The notes beneath the pieces were generated by a model that was given only the letters and a program-made list of their open reading frames with translations, did no database searches and was not told the origin of the DNA. A program made the translations under genes and the position numbers. From assembly GCF_000152725.1 (NCBI RefSeq), contig NZ_CH724131.1, forward strand, positions 399,846 through 463,845: 64,000 nt of DNA. Reading direction: 5' to 3'. Numbering within the stretch: position 1 is the first letter of the stretch; the number at the start of each line of letters is the position of its first letter. Positions 32,007-41,965 of this stretch are shown here, one piece after another. The DNA is from Pseudooceanicola batsensis HTCC2597. GTDB taxonomy: Bacteria; Pseudomonadota; Alphaproteobacteria; Rhodobacterales; Rhodobacteraceae.

Positions 32007-33194
32007 TCAGCCGCCCAGCCGGTCGCGCAGCACGCGCACCATGTTGCCGCCCATGATCGCGGCGATCTGGTCCTCGGACAGCCCCGCCCCAAGCAGGGCG
32101 TGGGTCAGCGCGACCAGCTCCGACGTGTCGAAGGCCGTCTCGACCGATCCGTCGAAATCGGACCCGAGCGAAACATGCTCGGCCCCCACCAGGTCCACCG
32201 CAGCGGCGATCATCGCGGCGATGCCGGCGGGGTCGATCCGGCCGCAGGCGACCTCGTCCCAATAGCCCATGCCGATCACGCCGCCGGTTTCGGCCACCGC
32301 CTGCATCAGGTCGTCGGGCAGGTTGCGCTGCGTTTGGCAGAATCTGCTCACGCCGGTATGGCTGATCACCAGCGGGATATCCGTCATCTCCAGCACCTCG
32401 CGCACCACGCGTGGGCTGGAATGGGCGAGATCGAGGATCAGCGGCCGTCCGGCCACCTCGCGGACGACGGCTCGGCCGAATTCGGTCAGTCCGGCCTGGC
32501 CCAGACCGTGCAGCGACCCGCCCAGTTCGTTGTCGAAGAAATGGTGCAGCCCGATCAGCCGGTAGCCCTCGTCCACCAGACCGTCGAGCCGGGCCATCTC
32601 GCCCTCGAGCGCATGCGCCCCCTCGATCCCGAGGATGGCGCCGATCCGGTTCTCGCCGTTGTCGCGGGCCCTGAGCACCGCCTCGAGATCGTCCGCGCCC
32701 TTGATGATGGTCACGCGGCCGTCCTCTTCGGCAAAGCGGTGCAGCTTCTGCGCCTGATGGACGGCGCGTTCGTAGAGGCTCTGCCAGGTGCGCATCGGCC
32801 AGCGCTGCCCGAAGGCGAGCAGGGTGATGTTGTCGAAGGCCTCGGCCGAGTTCTCCTCGTAGTTCTGGCCCGCCGGGCTCTTGGTCACGGCGGTGAAGAC
32901 CTGCAGGGCCACGTTGCCCTCGATCAGGCGGGGAAAATCCACCTGGCCCCATGTCCCGCGTTCCGTCAGGTCGCGCTTCCACAGCAGCGGATCGGCGTGC
33001 CAGTCGCCGATGGTCAGCGAGCGGTGCAGCGCGCGGGCCTCTTCGCTGACGGGATAGGGCTCATGCTCGATCACGTTGTTCCGGGCCGAGCCGACATAGG
33101 ACGGGGCGAAGGCCCAGAAGGCGACGACGGCAAGCACCGCCAGTAGCGCAAGCCCGAGCAGGCCGCGGACGATCCAGACAAGCAGTCGGTACAT
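32007..33194 (-). CDS. Membrane dipeptidase (peptidase M19)
   Basis: 395 residues with an N-terminal membrane anchor (about 5-30) and the M19 renal-dipeptidase barrel. Metal ligands are indicated by IGDWHADPLLW (HxD), GIEGAHALEG (the bridging Glu), IGLHHFFDNELGG and LDLAHSSPRV, ending with ISHTGVSRF and LGSDFDGSVE. Such enzymes cleave dipeptides, including D-amino-acid-containing ones, outside or at the membrane. It is a monocistronic gene as far as can be seen. Confidence 0.92.
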   Translation of the reverse strand: MYRLLVWIVRGLLGLALLAVLAVVAFWAFAPSYVGSARNNVIEHEPYPVSEEARALHRSLTIGDWHADPLLWKRDLTERGTWGQVDFPRLIEGNVALQVFTAVTKSPAGQNYEENSAEAFDNITLLAFGQRWPMRTWQSLYERAVHQAQKLHRFAEEDGRVTIIKGADDLEAVLRARDNGENRIGAILGIEGAHALEGEMARLDGLVDEGYRLIGLHHFFDNELGGSLHGLGQAGLTEFGRAVVREVAGRPLILDLAHSSPRVVREVLEMTDIPLVISHTGVSRFCQTQRNLPDDLMQAVAETGGVIGMGYWDEVACGRIDPAGIAAMIAAAVDLVGAEHVSLGSDFDGSVETAFDTSELVALTHALLGAGLSEDQIAAIMGGNMVRVLRDRLGG

Positions 33195-33453
33195 GATGAA
33201 AATTCTCCTCTCGGCGAGAGTTAAACCTGTTTTCCGCAGGTGGGGAACCGTCCTGTCGCGTCAGGCCGGAGCTTTTGCTTGTCGGGATGTGACTTCGGTC
33301 AACCAGATCAACAAGATAATGCGTCTGTCCCGATCGGCCGCGTCGCTTGGGGCGCTGGTCGCGCAAGAATTGGAACGAGGCCGGCAAGGGCAATGTTTTG
33401 ACTGATTGATCATTCGTGCCTACGCTTATGGGACATTTGCATGGAGGATGGAA

Positions 33454-33804
33454 ATGTCTGGAAAATTTCTTGTAGTCGGAATTTTAATGGCCGCGGTCCC
33501 CGCAATGGCCGTTGCTGCGCCGAAACAGATAAGGACAGCGTCGGAATTCTCGCAACACGTCGTGGGCAAGACGGTGGATGGGCCGGGCTACCAGGTTGTC
33601 ATCAAGGCCGACGGGACAGCGGCGGGCAAGACGGACGATGGTCATCGGCTGACGCTCAACTGGGTCTGGGACAAAGGGCGCTGGTGCCGCCGGCTTATTG
33701 TCGGCAAGACCGACCAAGGGACCGACTGCTTCAGATGGGCCGTGGATGGCAGCACCTTTACCCTGACCGGGAAGAACGGCACGCAGACCGGAGAGTTGCG
33801 ATAG
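33454..33804 (+). CDS. Small secreted protein of unknown function
   Basis: 116 residues. A signal peptide (about 1-22, MSGKFLVVGILMAAVPAMAV) precedes a beta-rich domain with two cysteines (RWCRRLIVG, TDCFRWAV), probably a disulphide. The repeated DG/GT turns suggest a small lipocalin-like or OB-like barrel that I cannot name. GGAGG at 33443-33447 sets the start at 33454. Base composition upstream is AT-richer than neighbours, which fits a promoter region. Confidence 0.68.
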   Translation: MSGKFLVVGILMAAVPAMAVAAPKQIRTASEFSQHVVGKTVDGPGYQVVIKADGTAAGKTDDGHRLTLNWVWDKGRWCRRLIVGKTDQGTDCFRWAVDGSTFTLTGKNGTQTGELR

Positions 33805-33976
33805 GGAACCGGGCCCGCGGCCCGGGGCGCCTTCCGGGTCGTGCGAACCTGCGATGACGTGGGCAGCGGTCGTCCCGACCATGACAACACCGCCCCTCGG
33901 ACGGCGCTGACGGGCATGCCACCGGCAAGGACCGCCAGACGCGGAGGCGGAGGGGGCGCGACACACGCGCGCGGTG

Positions 33977-34207
33977 TCAGCCGCGGCGAAACCAGTGCCA
34001 GATCGCGCGCACATCGAACCAGATCAACGTCGCCCCGAGCGGCAGCATCCAGAACCCGAGGATCGGCAGCATCCCGAAGACGCCGCCGACCATCAGCAGC
34101 AGGCCCAGCACCGTGCGCAGCCCCGGCGGGACGCGGGTCCTCAGCCGGTCGACCCCATGGCGCAGCCGGTCGCGCCAGGTCGGCGGTTCCGGTCCGCGCT
34201 CGGGCAT
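33977..34207 (-). CDS. Small two-helix membrane protein
   Basis: 76 residues. A basic amphipathic start (TWRDRLRHGVDRLRTRVPPG) is followed by a hydrophobic hairpin (about 31-66, VLGLLLMVGGVFGMLPILGFWMLPLG). One base separates it from the end of pepF, so it is probably translated from the same mRNA. Function unknown. Confidence 0.72.
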   Translation of the reverse strand: MPERGPEPPTWRDRLRHGVDRLRTRVPPGLRTVLGLLLMVGGVFGMLPILGFWMLPLGATLIWFDVRAIWHWFRRG

Positions 34208-34208
34208 G

Positions 34209-36029
34209 TCAGTCCTCCATCGCCTCGAGCTCGTCGATGAAGCCTTCGATCATCGACAGGCCCTTGTCCCAGAACTTCGGGTCCGAGGCGTCGAGGCCGA
34301 AGGGCGCCAGAAGCTCCTTGTGGTGCTTGGACCCGCCCGCGCGGAGCATGTCGAAATACTTGTCCTGGAAGCCCTCGGGCGCCTCCTGGTAGGCGGCGTA
34401 GAGCGCGTTCACCAAGCCGTCGCCGAAGGCATAGGCATAGACGTAGAAGGGCGAGTGGATGAAGTGCGGGATGTAGGACCAGAAGACTTCGTAGCCGTCC
34501 ATGAAGTCGAAGGCCGGCCCGAGCGATTCCGCCTGCACCGACATCCAGATGGCGTTGATGTCCTCGGGGGTCAGTTCGCCCTCGCGGCGGGCGGCGTGCA
34601 GCTTGCACTCGAAATCGTAAAAGGCGATCTGCCGCACGACCGTGTTGATCATGTCCTCGACCTTGCCCGCCAGCAGGGTCTTGCGTTCGGCATCGGATTT
34701 CGCCTCGTCCAGCAGCTTGCGGAAGGTCAGCATCTCGCCGAAGACGCTCGCCGTTTCGGCCAGGGTCAGCGGGGTCGAGGACAAAAGCTCTCCCTGATCG
34801 GCGGCCAGCACCTGGTGGACGCCGTGGCCCAGCTCATGCGCCAGGGTCATCACGTCGCGCGGTTTGCCGAGGTAGTTGAGCATCACGTAAGGATGCACCG
34901 TCGTCACCGTGGGATGCGCGAAGGCGCCGGGGGCCTTGCCCGGCTTGACGCCCGCGTCGATCCAGCCCCGGGTGAAGAACGGCTCGGCCAGGTTCGCCAT
35001 GCGCGGATCGAAGCCCGCATAGGCGGACATCACCATCTCCTGCGCCGTGTCCCAGTCCACCGTTCTGGGCGGCTCGATCGGCAGCGGCGCGTTGCGGTCC
35101 CAGACCTGCATCCTGTCCAGCCCCAGCCATTTGCGCTTCAGCTCGTAATAGCGGTGCGACAGGCGCGGGTAGGCGGCCACGACGGCATTGCGCAGCGCCT
35201 CGACCACCTCGGGTTCGACATGGTTGGACAGGTGGCGGGCCGTCTGCGCGGACGGCATGCCGCGCCACCGGTCCATGACCTCCTTCTCCTTGGCCTGCGT
35301 GTTGTGAACGCGGGCGAAGGTGCGGATGTTCGCGCCGAGGACGCGGGCGATCTCGCGCGCGGCGGCCTCGCGCTTGTCGCGGTCGGGCTCGGTCAGAAGG
35401 GTGGTCGTGGCCTCGAGCCCCAGCTCCTCGCCGTCGATGGTGAAGGTCAGCCCGGCGACGGTCTCGTCGAAGAGCTTCTCCCAGGCATCGCCCACCACGC
35501 CCATGTCGTGCAGGAACTTCTCCATCTCGTCCGAGAGCTGGTAGGGCTTCATCGCGCGGATGCGGTCGAAGATCGGCTTGTAGCGGGCGAGGTCGTCGCT
35601 GGCCGCGAAGAGGCTGTCGAGCCGGTCGTCGGGCAGGCGGTTCAGTTCCAGCGTGAAGAATACCAGCGGCGTGGTGTATGTGGTGATGCGGTCCTGCATG
35701 TCCGACATGAACTTGGCGCGCGCGCCGTCGGTGGTGACCTGGTAGTAGCGCAGCCCGGCATAGGACATGAGCCGCCCCGAGACGGTCGTCAGCTCTTCGT
35801 CGCGCCGGATGCAGGTCAGCATTCCTTCGGCGTCGAGCTGGTCGAGCTTGCCCTCGTAATCCGCGGCGAAGGAGGCGCAGGCCTCCCGCAGCCAGTCGAG
35901 GTCCCTCTCGATCGCCGGATCCTCGGGCGAGGCGTAGAGATCGGTGAGATCCCATTCCGGCAACTTCCCGAGGTCTCTGCCCCCCGAAGTGGCGTTGGCG
36001 TCGAATAGCGGTGCCGGATGTGCGGTCAT
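34209..36029 (-). CDS. pepF: Oligoendopeptidase F (M3 family)
   Basis: 606 residues. The N-terminal PepF domain opens LPEWDLTDLYASPEDPAIERDLDWL. The M3 catalytic core has HELGH in MTLAHELGHGVHQVL, with the third zinc ligand Glu downstream in TPLTLAETASVFGEM. It degrades peptides of roughly 7-17 residues in the cytoplasm. The start MTAHPAPLFD at 36029 is the family start; a longer frame upstream is non-conserved and very basic. Confidence 0.95.
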   Translation of the reverse strand: MTAHPAPLFDANATSGGRDLGKLPEWDLTDLYASPEDPAIERDLDWLREACASFAADYEGKLDQLDAEGMLTCIRRDEELTTVSGRLMSYAGLRYYQVTTDGARAKFMSDMQDRITTYTTPLVFFTLELNRLPDDRLDSLFAASDDLARYKPIFDRIRAMKPYQLSDEMEKFLHDMGVVGDAWEKLFDETVAGLTFTIDGEELGLEATTTLLTEPDRDKREAAAREIARVLGANIRTFARVHNTQAKEKEVMDRWRGMPSAQTARHLSNHVEPEVVEALRNAVVAAYPRLSHRYYELKRKWLGLDRMQVWDRNAPLPIEPPRTVDWDTAQEMVMSAYAGFDPRMANLAEPFFTRGWIDAGVKPGKAPGAFAHPTVTTVHPYVMLNYLGKPRDVMTLAHELGHGVHQVLAADQGELLSSTPLTLAETASVFGEMLTFRKLLDEAKSDAERKTLLAGKVEDMINTVVRQIAFYDFECKLHAARREGELTPEDINAIWMSVQAESLGPAFDFMDGYEVFWSYIPHFIHSPFYVYAYAFGDGLVNALYAAYQEAPEGFQDKYFDMLRAGGSKHHKELLAPFGLDASDPKFWDKGLSMIEGFIDELEAMED

Positions 36030-36150
36030 GGTTTCTCCTGAAATTGATTGCGGCAGAGATATGCGGCGCGGGAGCATCGGACAACCCTGCGGCAGGCGAA
36101 CAGCGGCCCGAGCGCGGCGCCCCGCCGTGAAAGGGGCCCCGCGAGGGGGC

Positions 36151-37125
36151 TTATGCGCTGCGCGCCGGCGGCGCGGCGATGGCGGCGTGGGCGTCGAGGA
36201 AGGGCAGCATCCGTTCGAAGATGCGCGCACGGGTCTCGGGCGTCTCCATCAGCACTTCGTGTCGAGCGCCGGGCAGCACCACCAGGTCGCCCTCGCGCCA
36301 GTTTTCCATCCGGGCATGGATCCGGGCCGGGTCCACGATGGCTTCGTCCGCGCCGAGGAATGTCAGGCAGGGCAGGTCGGGCGCGGGCCGCCGGGCCAGC
36401 GCCAGCGTCTCGGTCAGCGCCTGGTTGAGCCAGTGCAGCGACGGGCCGCCCAGCCCGAGGTCGGGCTGTTCGGTCAGCTGCCGCCGCATGTAGTCGAACA
36501 TGTCGCGGTCCGAGGTCAGCTTGTTCTCGCCGAACGCCACGTCGAGCGGGTAGGGGGCCTCCTTGGTGCCGGGCGACATCAGGTGCCCCAGCCCCAGCCG
36601 CGAGCCGCCCCAGGTCAGGACCCAGGCGGCGGGTCGGGTCGGCGCGGCAAGCCGGATGCCCCACATCGGCGCCGAGAAGACGGCCGAGTTCACCGGCACC
36701 CCCTCGAGCACCGAGCGCAGGCCGATGCAGCCGCCCATCGAATGGCCCAGCAGGTGCCACGGCCTGGGCAGCCCGGCCTCTTCGGCCACGGCCAGAGCGG
36801 CGGCGACGTCCAGCTGATAGTCGTGGAACCGGTCCACGTGACCGACGCGCGCATTGGCCACCAGCCGGTCGGCGATGCCCTGGCCGCGCCAGTCGATTGC
36901 GAGCACGGCAAAGCCGGCCTCGGTCAGGGTCCGGGCGTCGCGGCCGTATTTCTCGATATACTCGGTCCGGCCGGGAAAGATCAGGATCGTGCCTTTCGCC
37001 GTCCCGCCGTCCCGCGCCGGCCACCAGCCGACGCGGATGCGCACGCCGTCCGAGGCGGTCGTCCAGACCGCCCGGCCGCCCGGCGGGCCTTCGGCGATAT
37101 CGGCGAAGAAGGGGGCCTGTTCCAT
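36151..37125 (-). CDS. Alpha/beta hydrolase, lysophospholipase-like
   Basis: 324 residues of alpha/beta hydrolase fold. The nucleophile elbow is LLGHSMGGCIGLR, the oxyanion and strand region includes ILIFPGRTEYIEKYG and VLAIDWRGQGIADR, and the acid/base residues lie in LGADEAIVDP and LPGARHEVLMETP. The family (PldB type) hydrolyses monoacylglycerols or lysophospholipids. The gene lies 17 bases after the SCP2 gene on the same strand, suggesting co-transcription in a lipid context. Confidence 0.9.
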   Translation of the reverse strand: MEQAPFFADIAEGPPGGRAVWTTASDGVRIRVGWWPARDGGTAKGTILIFPGRTEYIEKYGRDARTLTEAGFAVLAIDWRGQGIADRLVANARVGHVDRFHDYQLDVAAALAVAEEAGLPRPWHLLGHSMGGCIGLRSVLEGVPVNSAVFSAPMWGIRLAAPTRPAAWVLTWGGSRLGLGHLMSPGTKEAPYPLDVAFGENKLTSDRDMFDYMRRQLTEQPDLGLGGPSLHWLNQALTETLALARRPAPDLPCLTFLGADEAIVDPARIHARMENWREGDLVVLPGARHEVLMETPETRARIFERMLPFLDAHAAIAAPPARSA

Positions 37126-37142
37126 GCAGCCGCGTCCGCCCC

Positions 37143-37430
37143 TCAGCTCAGCATCGAGCCGAGCGACATCGCCTTGCCCATGTCCCCGTCGACCGAGAGC
37201 TTGCCGCTCATGAAGGCCGAGGTCGGGTTCAGCTCGCCCGAGAGGATTTCCTGGAACGTCTCGGTATCGGCGGTCATGGTCACGTCGGCCTCTTCGTCGC
37301 CGGGCCGGACCTCGTCGCCCTCGATCATGATGGCGCCTTCGCCCTCGATCACGAACTTGGCGGTGCCGTCGAAGCTGCCGCTCATTTTTTCGCGCAGCGC
37401 CGCGACGGCGCCGTTGATGACTTCACTCAT
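37143..37430 (-). CDS. SCP2 sterol-binding domain protein
   Basis: 95 residues, a single SCP2-like lipid-carrier fold (AALREKMSGSFDGTAKFVIEGEGAIMI, and the C-terminal LNPTSAFMSGKLSVDGDMGKAMSLGSML). Stand-alone versions are common in Rhodobacterales and are thought to bind acyl lipids. It probably leads a two-gene unit with the lysophospholipase-like hydrolase. Confidence 0.92.
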   Translation of the reverse strand: MSEVINGAVAALREKMSGSFDGTAKFVIEGEGAIMIEGDEVRPGDEEADVTMTADTETFQEILSGELNPTSAFMSGKLSVDGDMGKAMSLGSMLS

Positions 37431-37514
37431 GGTTCACCTTTCCTGGAATTTTGGCCCACGGGGGTTACATCGGGTATCACAATTGCCGATACTGCACCGG
37501 CACTCAAAGGTGTT

Positions 37515-38075
37515 ATGGTCGTCTCAATGCGAATTCTCAAACCTGTCGTTACGGCACTTCTCGTCCTGGTCCCGCCGCTGGCTGCCGCACAGGATCAGAG
37601 TGACGCCGGTGACGAGCTATTGCAACAACTGCATGATGCGGATCCCGCCGACGCGCGGACGATCGAGCGCGAGCTCGACCTGGTCTGGCGGCGCTCCGGT
37701 TCGCCGGCGATGGACCTGCTGATGTCGCGCGGGCAGGACGCGCTCGAGGCGGGCGAGGTCGAGACCGCCATCGGGCATTTCTCGGCCCTGATCGACCATG
37801 CGCCGGATTTCGCCGAGGCCTGGCACCGCCGCGCCACGGCCTTCTATCGGCAGGAGGAATTCGGTCTCGCCATTTCGGATCTGGGCCGGGCGCTGGCGCT
37901 CAACCCGCAGCACTTCAACGCGATGTACGGCCTGGGCGTGATCCTCGAGTCGCTGGACCGGCCGGACCCGGCCTTCAGGGCCTATTCGCAGGTCCTGGAA
38001 CTCTATCCGACGCATGAACGCGCGCTCGAGGCCGTGGATCGTCTGCAGGCGCAGGTCACGGGCATATCGCTCTGA
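37515..38075 (+). CDS. Exported tetratricopeptide repeat protein
   Basis: 186 residues. A signal peptide (about 1-26, ending PPLAAAQ) precedes TPR units, the clearest being AIGHFSALIDHAPDFAEAWHRRATAFYRQEEFGLAISDLGRALALNPQHFNAMYGLG. AAGG sits about 6 bases before the ATG at 37515; the ATG at 37527 is an alternative that keeps the signal. It is probably a periplasmic scaffold. The helicase gene starts 23 bases later. Confidence 0.82.
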   Translation: MVVSMRILKPVVTALLVLVPPLAAAQDQSDAGDELLQQLHDADPADARTIERELDLVWRRSGSPAMDLLMSRGQDALEAGEVETAIGHFSALIDHAPDFAEAWHRRATAFYRQEEFGLAISDLGRALALNPQHFNAMYGLGVILESLDRPDPAFRAYSQVLELYPTHERALEAVDRLQAQVTGISL

Positions 38076-38098
38076 TCCGAGAACGGGAAGGGCCGCGC

Positions 38099-41098
38099 AT
38101 GGCCGCGCAGGGCAGGATCACGGCGGTCCTCGGACCGACCAATACCGGCAAGACACATTATGCCATCGAGCGGATGCTGGGCTATCGCACCGGCGTCATC
38201 GGCCTGCCGCTGCGCCTGCTCGCACGCGAGGTCTATGACAAGATCGTCGCCCTGCGCGGCCCCTCGGTCGTGGCGCTGGTCACCGGCGAAGAACGCATCG
38301 TCCCGCCGCGCACCGCCTACTGGGTCTGCACAGTCGAGGCCATGCCCGAGGGCATGGGGGCCGATTTCCTCGCCATAGACGAGATCCAGCTCTGCGCCGA
38401 TCCCGAGCGGGGCCATGTCTTCACCGACCGGCTGCTGCGGGCGCGGGGCCAGCACGAAACGCTCTTTCTCGGCTCGGACACGATGCGGGGAAAGATCGCC
38501 GATCTGGTCCCCGAGGCGACCTTCATGCGCCGCGAGCGGATGTCGCACCTGAGCTATGCCGGTTCGAAAAAGATAAGCCGGATGCCGCCGCGCAGCGCCA
38601 TCGTCGGGTTTTCGGTCGATAATGTCTATGCCATGGCCGAATTGATCCGCCGGCAGAAGGGCGGGGCGGCGGTGGTGATGGGCGCGCTCTCGCCCCGGAC
38701 GCGGAACGCGCAGGTCGCGCTCTACCAGAACGGCGACGTCGATTATCTCGTCGCCACCGACGCCATCGGGATGGGGCTGAACCTCGACATCAATCACGTC
38801 GCCTTTTCCGCACTCTCCAAGTTCGACGGGCGGCGGATGCGCCCGCTGGCGCCGAACGAACTGGCCCAGATCGCCGGGCGGGCCGGGCGCGGCATGGCCG
38901 ACGGCACCTTCGGCGTCACCGGCGAGGCCGCGCCGCTGGAGGACGAGGTGGCCGAGGCGATCATGGATCATCGCTTCACGCCGATCAGCCACCTGCAATG
39001 GCGCAACCCCCGGCTCAACTTCGCTTCGCCCGAGGCGCTCGTCGCCTCGCTCGAGGAGCCGCCCGGCCGCGACGGGCTGGTCCGCGCCCGCGAGGCGGAC
39101 GACCTCTCGGCCCTGCGGACCCTCTCGGGGGATGCCGAGGTCCGGGCGCGCGCGGGCACGGCGGATGCGGTCAAGCTGCTCTGGGACGTGTGCCGCATTC
39201 CCGACTTCCGCGGCATCAGCCATGCCGAACATGCCAGCCTGCTGACCCAGATTTTCGCCTTCCTGCACGAGAAGGGGCGGGTGCCCGACGACTGGCTGGC
39301 CCGCCAGATCAAGCGCATCGACCGGACGGACGGCGACATAGATACCCTGTCGAAACGACTGGCCTTCATCCGGACCTGGACCTATGTCGCCCAGAGACAC
39401 GGTTGGGTCGACGACGAAAGTCATTGGCGTGACGAGACGCGCGGGGTAGAAGACCGCCTGTCGGATGCGCTTCACGAGCGTCTGACGCAGAGATTTGTGG
39501 ACCGGCGCACCAGCGTGCTCTTGCGGCGGCTCAAGCAGAAGGAGGCCCTCTTGGCCGAAGTGAGCGATACCGGGGAAGTCACGGTCGAGGGCGAATACGT
39601 CGGCCGTCTCGAGGGCTTCCGTTTCCGACAGGACGCGAAGGCGTCGGGGGAAGAGGCCAGGACGATCAGCCGCGCGGCGCTGCAGGCGCTGACACCGCAT
39701 TTCCATCTGCGGGCCGACCGGTTCTACAATGCACCGGACACCGAGATCGACTTTACCGAACAGGGCGGCCTGATGTGGGGCGAACAGGCGGTCGGCAAAT
39801 TGGTCGCCGGCGCGGAGCCGCTGAAGCCGCAGGTCCAGGTCTTCGTCGATGACGAGGCCGGCCAGGACGTGGCCGAGAAGGTCCAGCGCCGGTTGCAGCA
39901 TTTCATCGACCGCAAGATCGCCGCGCTGTTCGAGCCGCTGCTGAACATGTCGCGGGACGAGACGCTGACCGGCCTGGCCCGGGGCTTCGCCTACCGCATG
40001 GTCGAGGGACTGGGCGTTCTGCCACGCCAGCAGGTCGCCGACGAGGTCAAGCAACTCGACCAGGACGCCCGCGGCGCGCTGCGCAAGCACGGGGTCCGCT
40101 TCGGTCAGTTCACCGTCTTCATGCCGCTGTTGTTGAAACCGGCGCCGACCCGGCTGCGCCTTGTCCTGTGGTCGCTTGCCGCCGGGCTGGACGAATTCCC
40201 CGAGGCCCCGCCACCGGGTCTGGTCACCGTTCCCACCGACACCTCCGCCCCCGAGGGCTATGCGGCGATGGCCGGTTATCGCACCGCCGGAGAACGCTCG
40301 ATCCGTATCGACATGCTGGAACGTCTCGCCGACATGCTGCGGGCCGAGGACAGCCGCGGCGGGTTCGAGGCCAAGGCCGACATGCTGTCGATCACCGGTA
40401 TGACGCTGGACCAGTTCGCCGATCTCATGCAGGGGCTGGGCTACAAGGCGGACAGGGGCGAACGTGAAAAGGTCCGCCCGCAGGCGGTGGCGACCACGCC
40501 CGACGGCCAGCAGGCCACCGCCACCGGCGAGACCCCGCACAAGGAGGGCGCGGCCTCGGCCGAGCCGCCGGTCGCGCCGGAACATGCCCCCGAAGAGGCC
40601 GCTCCCGACGACGACACCGCCATCAGCGCCACGCCCGCCGAACCGGCGGTCGAGGGCGTCTCGGTCGACGGCGCGCCGGAAAAGCTGGAATCCGAGGAAA
40701 CCACCGCCGGCCTGTCCTCGGAAGAGGTGATCGCCCAGGTGACGCCCGACGCCGGGCCCGAGACCGGAGAGACGCCGGAGACGCCGACGCCCGACGCGGG
40801 GGCCGAGCTGCGCCCGGCCGAAGAGACCGCGCCGGAAATGGAGCACTACTACACCTTCACCTGGGGCGGGGGCCGGTCGAAACGCCCGGGCGAGCAGCAC
40901 GGCAAGGGCCGCGGCCGCCGCGAGGACGGCGGCGGCAAGCCGCAGGGCAAGAAGGGGGGAGGCAAGCCGCGCGGCAAGGGCAAACCCCGGCGCGAAGACG
41001 GGCCCAAGTCGTTCCAGTCGGGTCCGAAGCGCAAGGAAAAGGCCATCGACCCCGACAACCCCTTCGCCGCCGCGCTCAAGGGGCTCAAGACCGATTGA
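38099..41098 (+). CDS. Suv3-like superfamily II RNA helicase
   Basis: 999 residues. The helicase core has Walker A GPTNTGKTHYAI (about 10-21), a DEIQ box (AIDEIQLC, about 94-101) and motif VI ELAQIAGRAGRG (about 257-268), the order seen in mitochondrial SUV3 and bacterial relatives. Residues about 330-760 form the helical C-terminal part. The last 200 residues are acidic low complexity, then a strongly basic Gly/Lys/Arg tail that may bind RNA. It overlaps or abuts the S4 gene, which supports an RNA-handling role. Confidence 0.88.
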   Translation: MAAQGRITAVLGPTNTGKTHYAIERMLGYRTGVIGLPLRLLAREVYDKIVALRGPSVVALVTGEERIVPPRTAYWVCTVEAMPEGMGADFLAIDEIQLCADPERGHVFTDRLLRARGQHETLFLGSDTMRGKIADLVPEATFMRRERMSHLSYAGSKKISRMPPRSAIVGFSVDNVYAMAELIRRQKGGAAVVMGALSPRTRNAQVALYQNGDVDYLVATDAIGMGLNLDINHVAFSALSKFDGRRMRPLAPNELAQIAGRAGRGMADGTFGVTGEAAPLEDEVAEAIMDHRFTPISHLQWRNPRLNFASPEALVASLEEPPGRDGLVRAREADDLSALRTLSGDAEVRARAGTADAVKLLWDVCRIPDFRGISHAEHASLLTQIFAFLHEKGRVPDDWLARQIKRIDRTDGDIDTLSKRLAFIRTWTYVAQRHGWVDDESHWRDETRGVEDRLSDALHERLTQRFVDRRTSVLLRRLKQKEALLAEVSDTGEVTVEGEYVGRLEGFRFRQDAKASGEEARTISRAALQALTPHFHLRADRFYNAPDTEIDFTEQGGLMWGEQAVGKLVAGAEPLKPQVQVFVDDEAGQDVAEKVQRRLQHFIDRKIAALFEPLLNMSRDETLTGLARGFAYRMVEGLGVLPRQQVADEVKQLDQDARGALRKHGVRFGQFTVFMPLLLKPAPTRLRLVLWSLAAGLDEFPEAPPPGLVTVPTDTSAPEGYAAMAGYRTAGERSIRIDMLERLADMLRAEDSRGGFEAKADMLSITGMTLDQFADLMQGLGYKADRGEREKVRPQAVATTPDGQQATATGETPHKEGAASAEPPVAPEHAPEEAAPDDDTAISATPAEPAVEGVSVDGAPEKLESEETTAGLSSEEVIAQVTPDAGPETGETPETPTPDAGAELRPAEETAPEMEHYYTFTWGGGRSKRPGEQHGKGRGRREDGGGKPQGKKGGGKPRGKGKPRREDGPKSFQSGPKRKEKAIDPDNPFAAALKGLKTD

Positions 41099-41106
41099 TC
41101 CGACCG

Positions 41107-41499
41107 GTGGCTGAGCAACCGACCAAGTTCAGGCTCGACAAGTGGATATGGCAGGCGCGATTCGTGAAATCGCGCAGCCTGGCCGCCGGGCTGGTCACCG
41201 GCGGTCACGTCCGCGTCAACGGTATGCGCGCGGCCAAGCCCTCGCACGGGGTCCAGCCGGGCGATGTGCTGACCTTTCCTCAGGGCGACCGCATCCGCGT
41301 CGTGCGCATCCTCGCCCCCGCCGCGCGCCGTGGACCGGCAGCCGAGGCGCAGGCGCTTTACGAGGACATGTCGCCCCCCGAGGAGAAGACGCAAATCCCG
41401 CAAGGGGCCCGGAACGAGGGCAATTCTCGTCCCACGAAGCGGGATCGCCGGAAACTCGATCTTTATCGCAAGGGCATGGGCGATGACGCGCTTGAATGA
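41107..41499 (+). CDS. S4 domain RNA-binding protein (Hsp15-like)
   Basis: 130 residues. The S4 domain is FRLDKWIWQARFVKSRSLAAGLVTGGHVRVNG, resembling Hsp15/HslR, which rescues stalled 50S subunits with nascent chains. A basic C-terminal tail follows (RPTKRDRRKLDLYRKG). The start is either the GTG at 41107 (chosen, close to the conserved part) or a TTG at 41095 that overlaps the helicase stop. Neither has a strong ribosome site, and coupling to the helicase is likely. Confidence 0.85.
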   Translation: MAEQPTKFRLDKWIWQARFVKSRSLAAGLVTGGHVRVNGMRAAKPSHGVQPGDVLTFPQGDRIRVVRILAPAARRGPAAEAQALYEDMSPPEEKTQIPQGARNEGNSRPTKRDRRKLDLYRKGMGDDALE

Positions 41500-41556
41500 T
41501 CCGGCAGCGCGAGTTAGCTAAGCCGAAATGCCGCAAAGGCCCGAGCGGAGTCCTCC

Positions 41557-41895
41557 ATGACCTATATCGTCAACGACAACTGCATCGCCTGCAAATACAC
41601 CGACTGCGTCGAGGTCTGCCCCGTGGACTGTTTCTACGAGGGCGAGAACATGCTGGTGATCCATCCGGACGAATGCATCGACTGCGGTGTCTGCGAGCCG
41701 GAATGTCCTGCCGATGCCATCCGGCCCGACACCGAGCCGGACACCGAGAAATGGGTCGAGTTCAACCGCAAGTACTCCGAGATGTGGCCGGTCATCATCA
41801 CGCGCAAGGACCCTCTCCCCGAGGCCGAGGAACGGGACGGCGAGACGGGGAAGCTGGAAAAGTACTTTTCCGAGAAGCCGGGCGAGGGCGGCTGA
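41557..41895 (+). CDS. fdxA: Ferredoxin FdxA (7Fe type)
   Basis: 112 residues. The cysteine pattern [18 protein letters not shown] (Cys9, 12, 17, 21, 25) and [12 protein letters not shown] (Cys40, 43, 46, 50) supports one [3Fe-4S] and one [4Fe-4S] cluster. The C-terminal extension ([16 protein letters not shown]) is typical of FdxA. It is a soluble low-potential electron carrier. In this order it is commonly followed by carD, as here. Confidence 0.95.
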   Translation: MTYIVNDNCIACKYTDCVEVCPVDCFYEGENMLVIHPDECIDCGVCEPECPADAIRPDTEPDTEKWVEFNRKYSEMWPVIITRKDPLPEAEERDGETGKLEKYFSEKPGEGG

Positions 41896-41965
41896 CGCAA
41901 CGTAACACCGTTTTTGGCCGCTGGTTTCGCTGCATCGCGACATGGTGCTTCCATTTTGCGCGATT

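Noticed and set aside
31901-32092. Short minus-strand frame ending at 31901 beyond the dipeptidase
   Set aside because: Its last 25 residues look protein-like, but the frame begins inside the dipeptidase in another frame and has no start signal.
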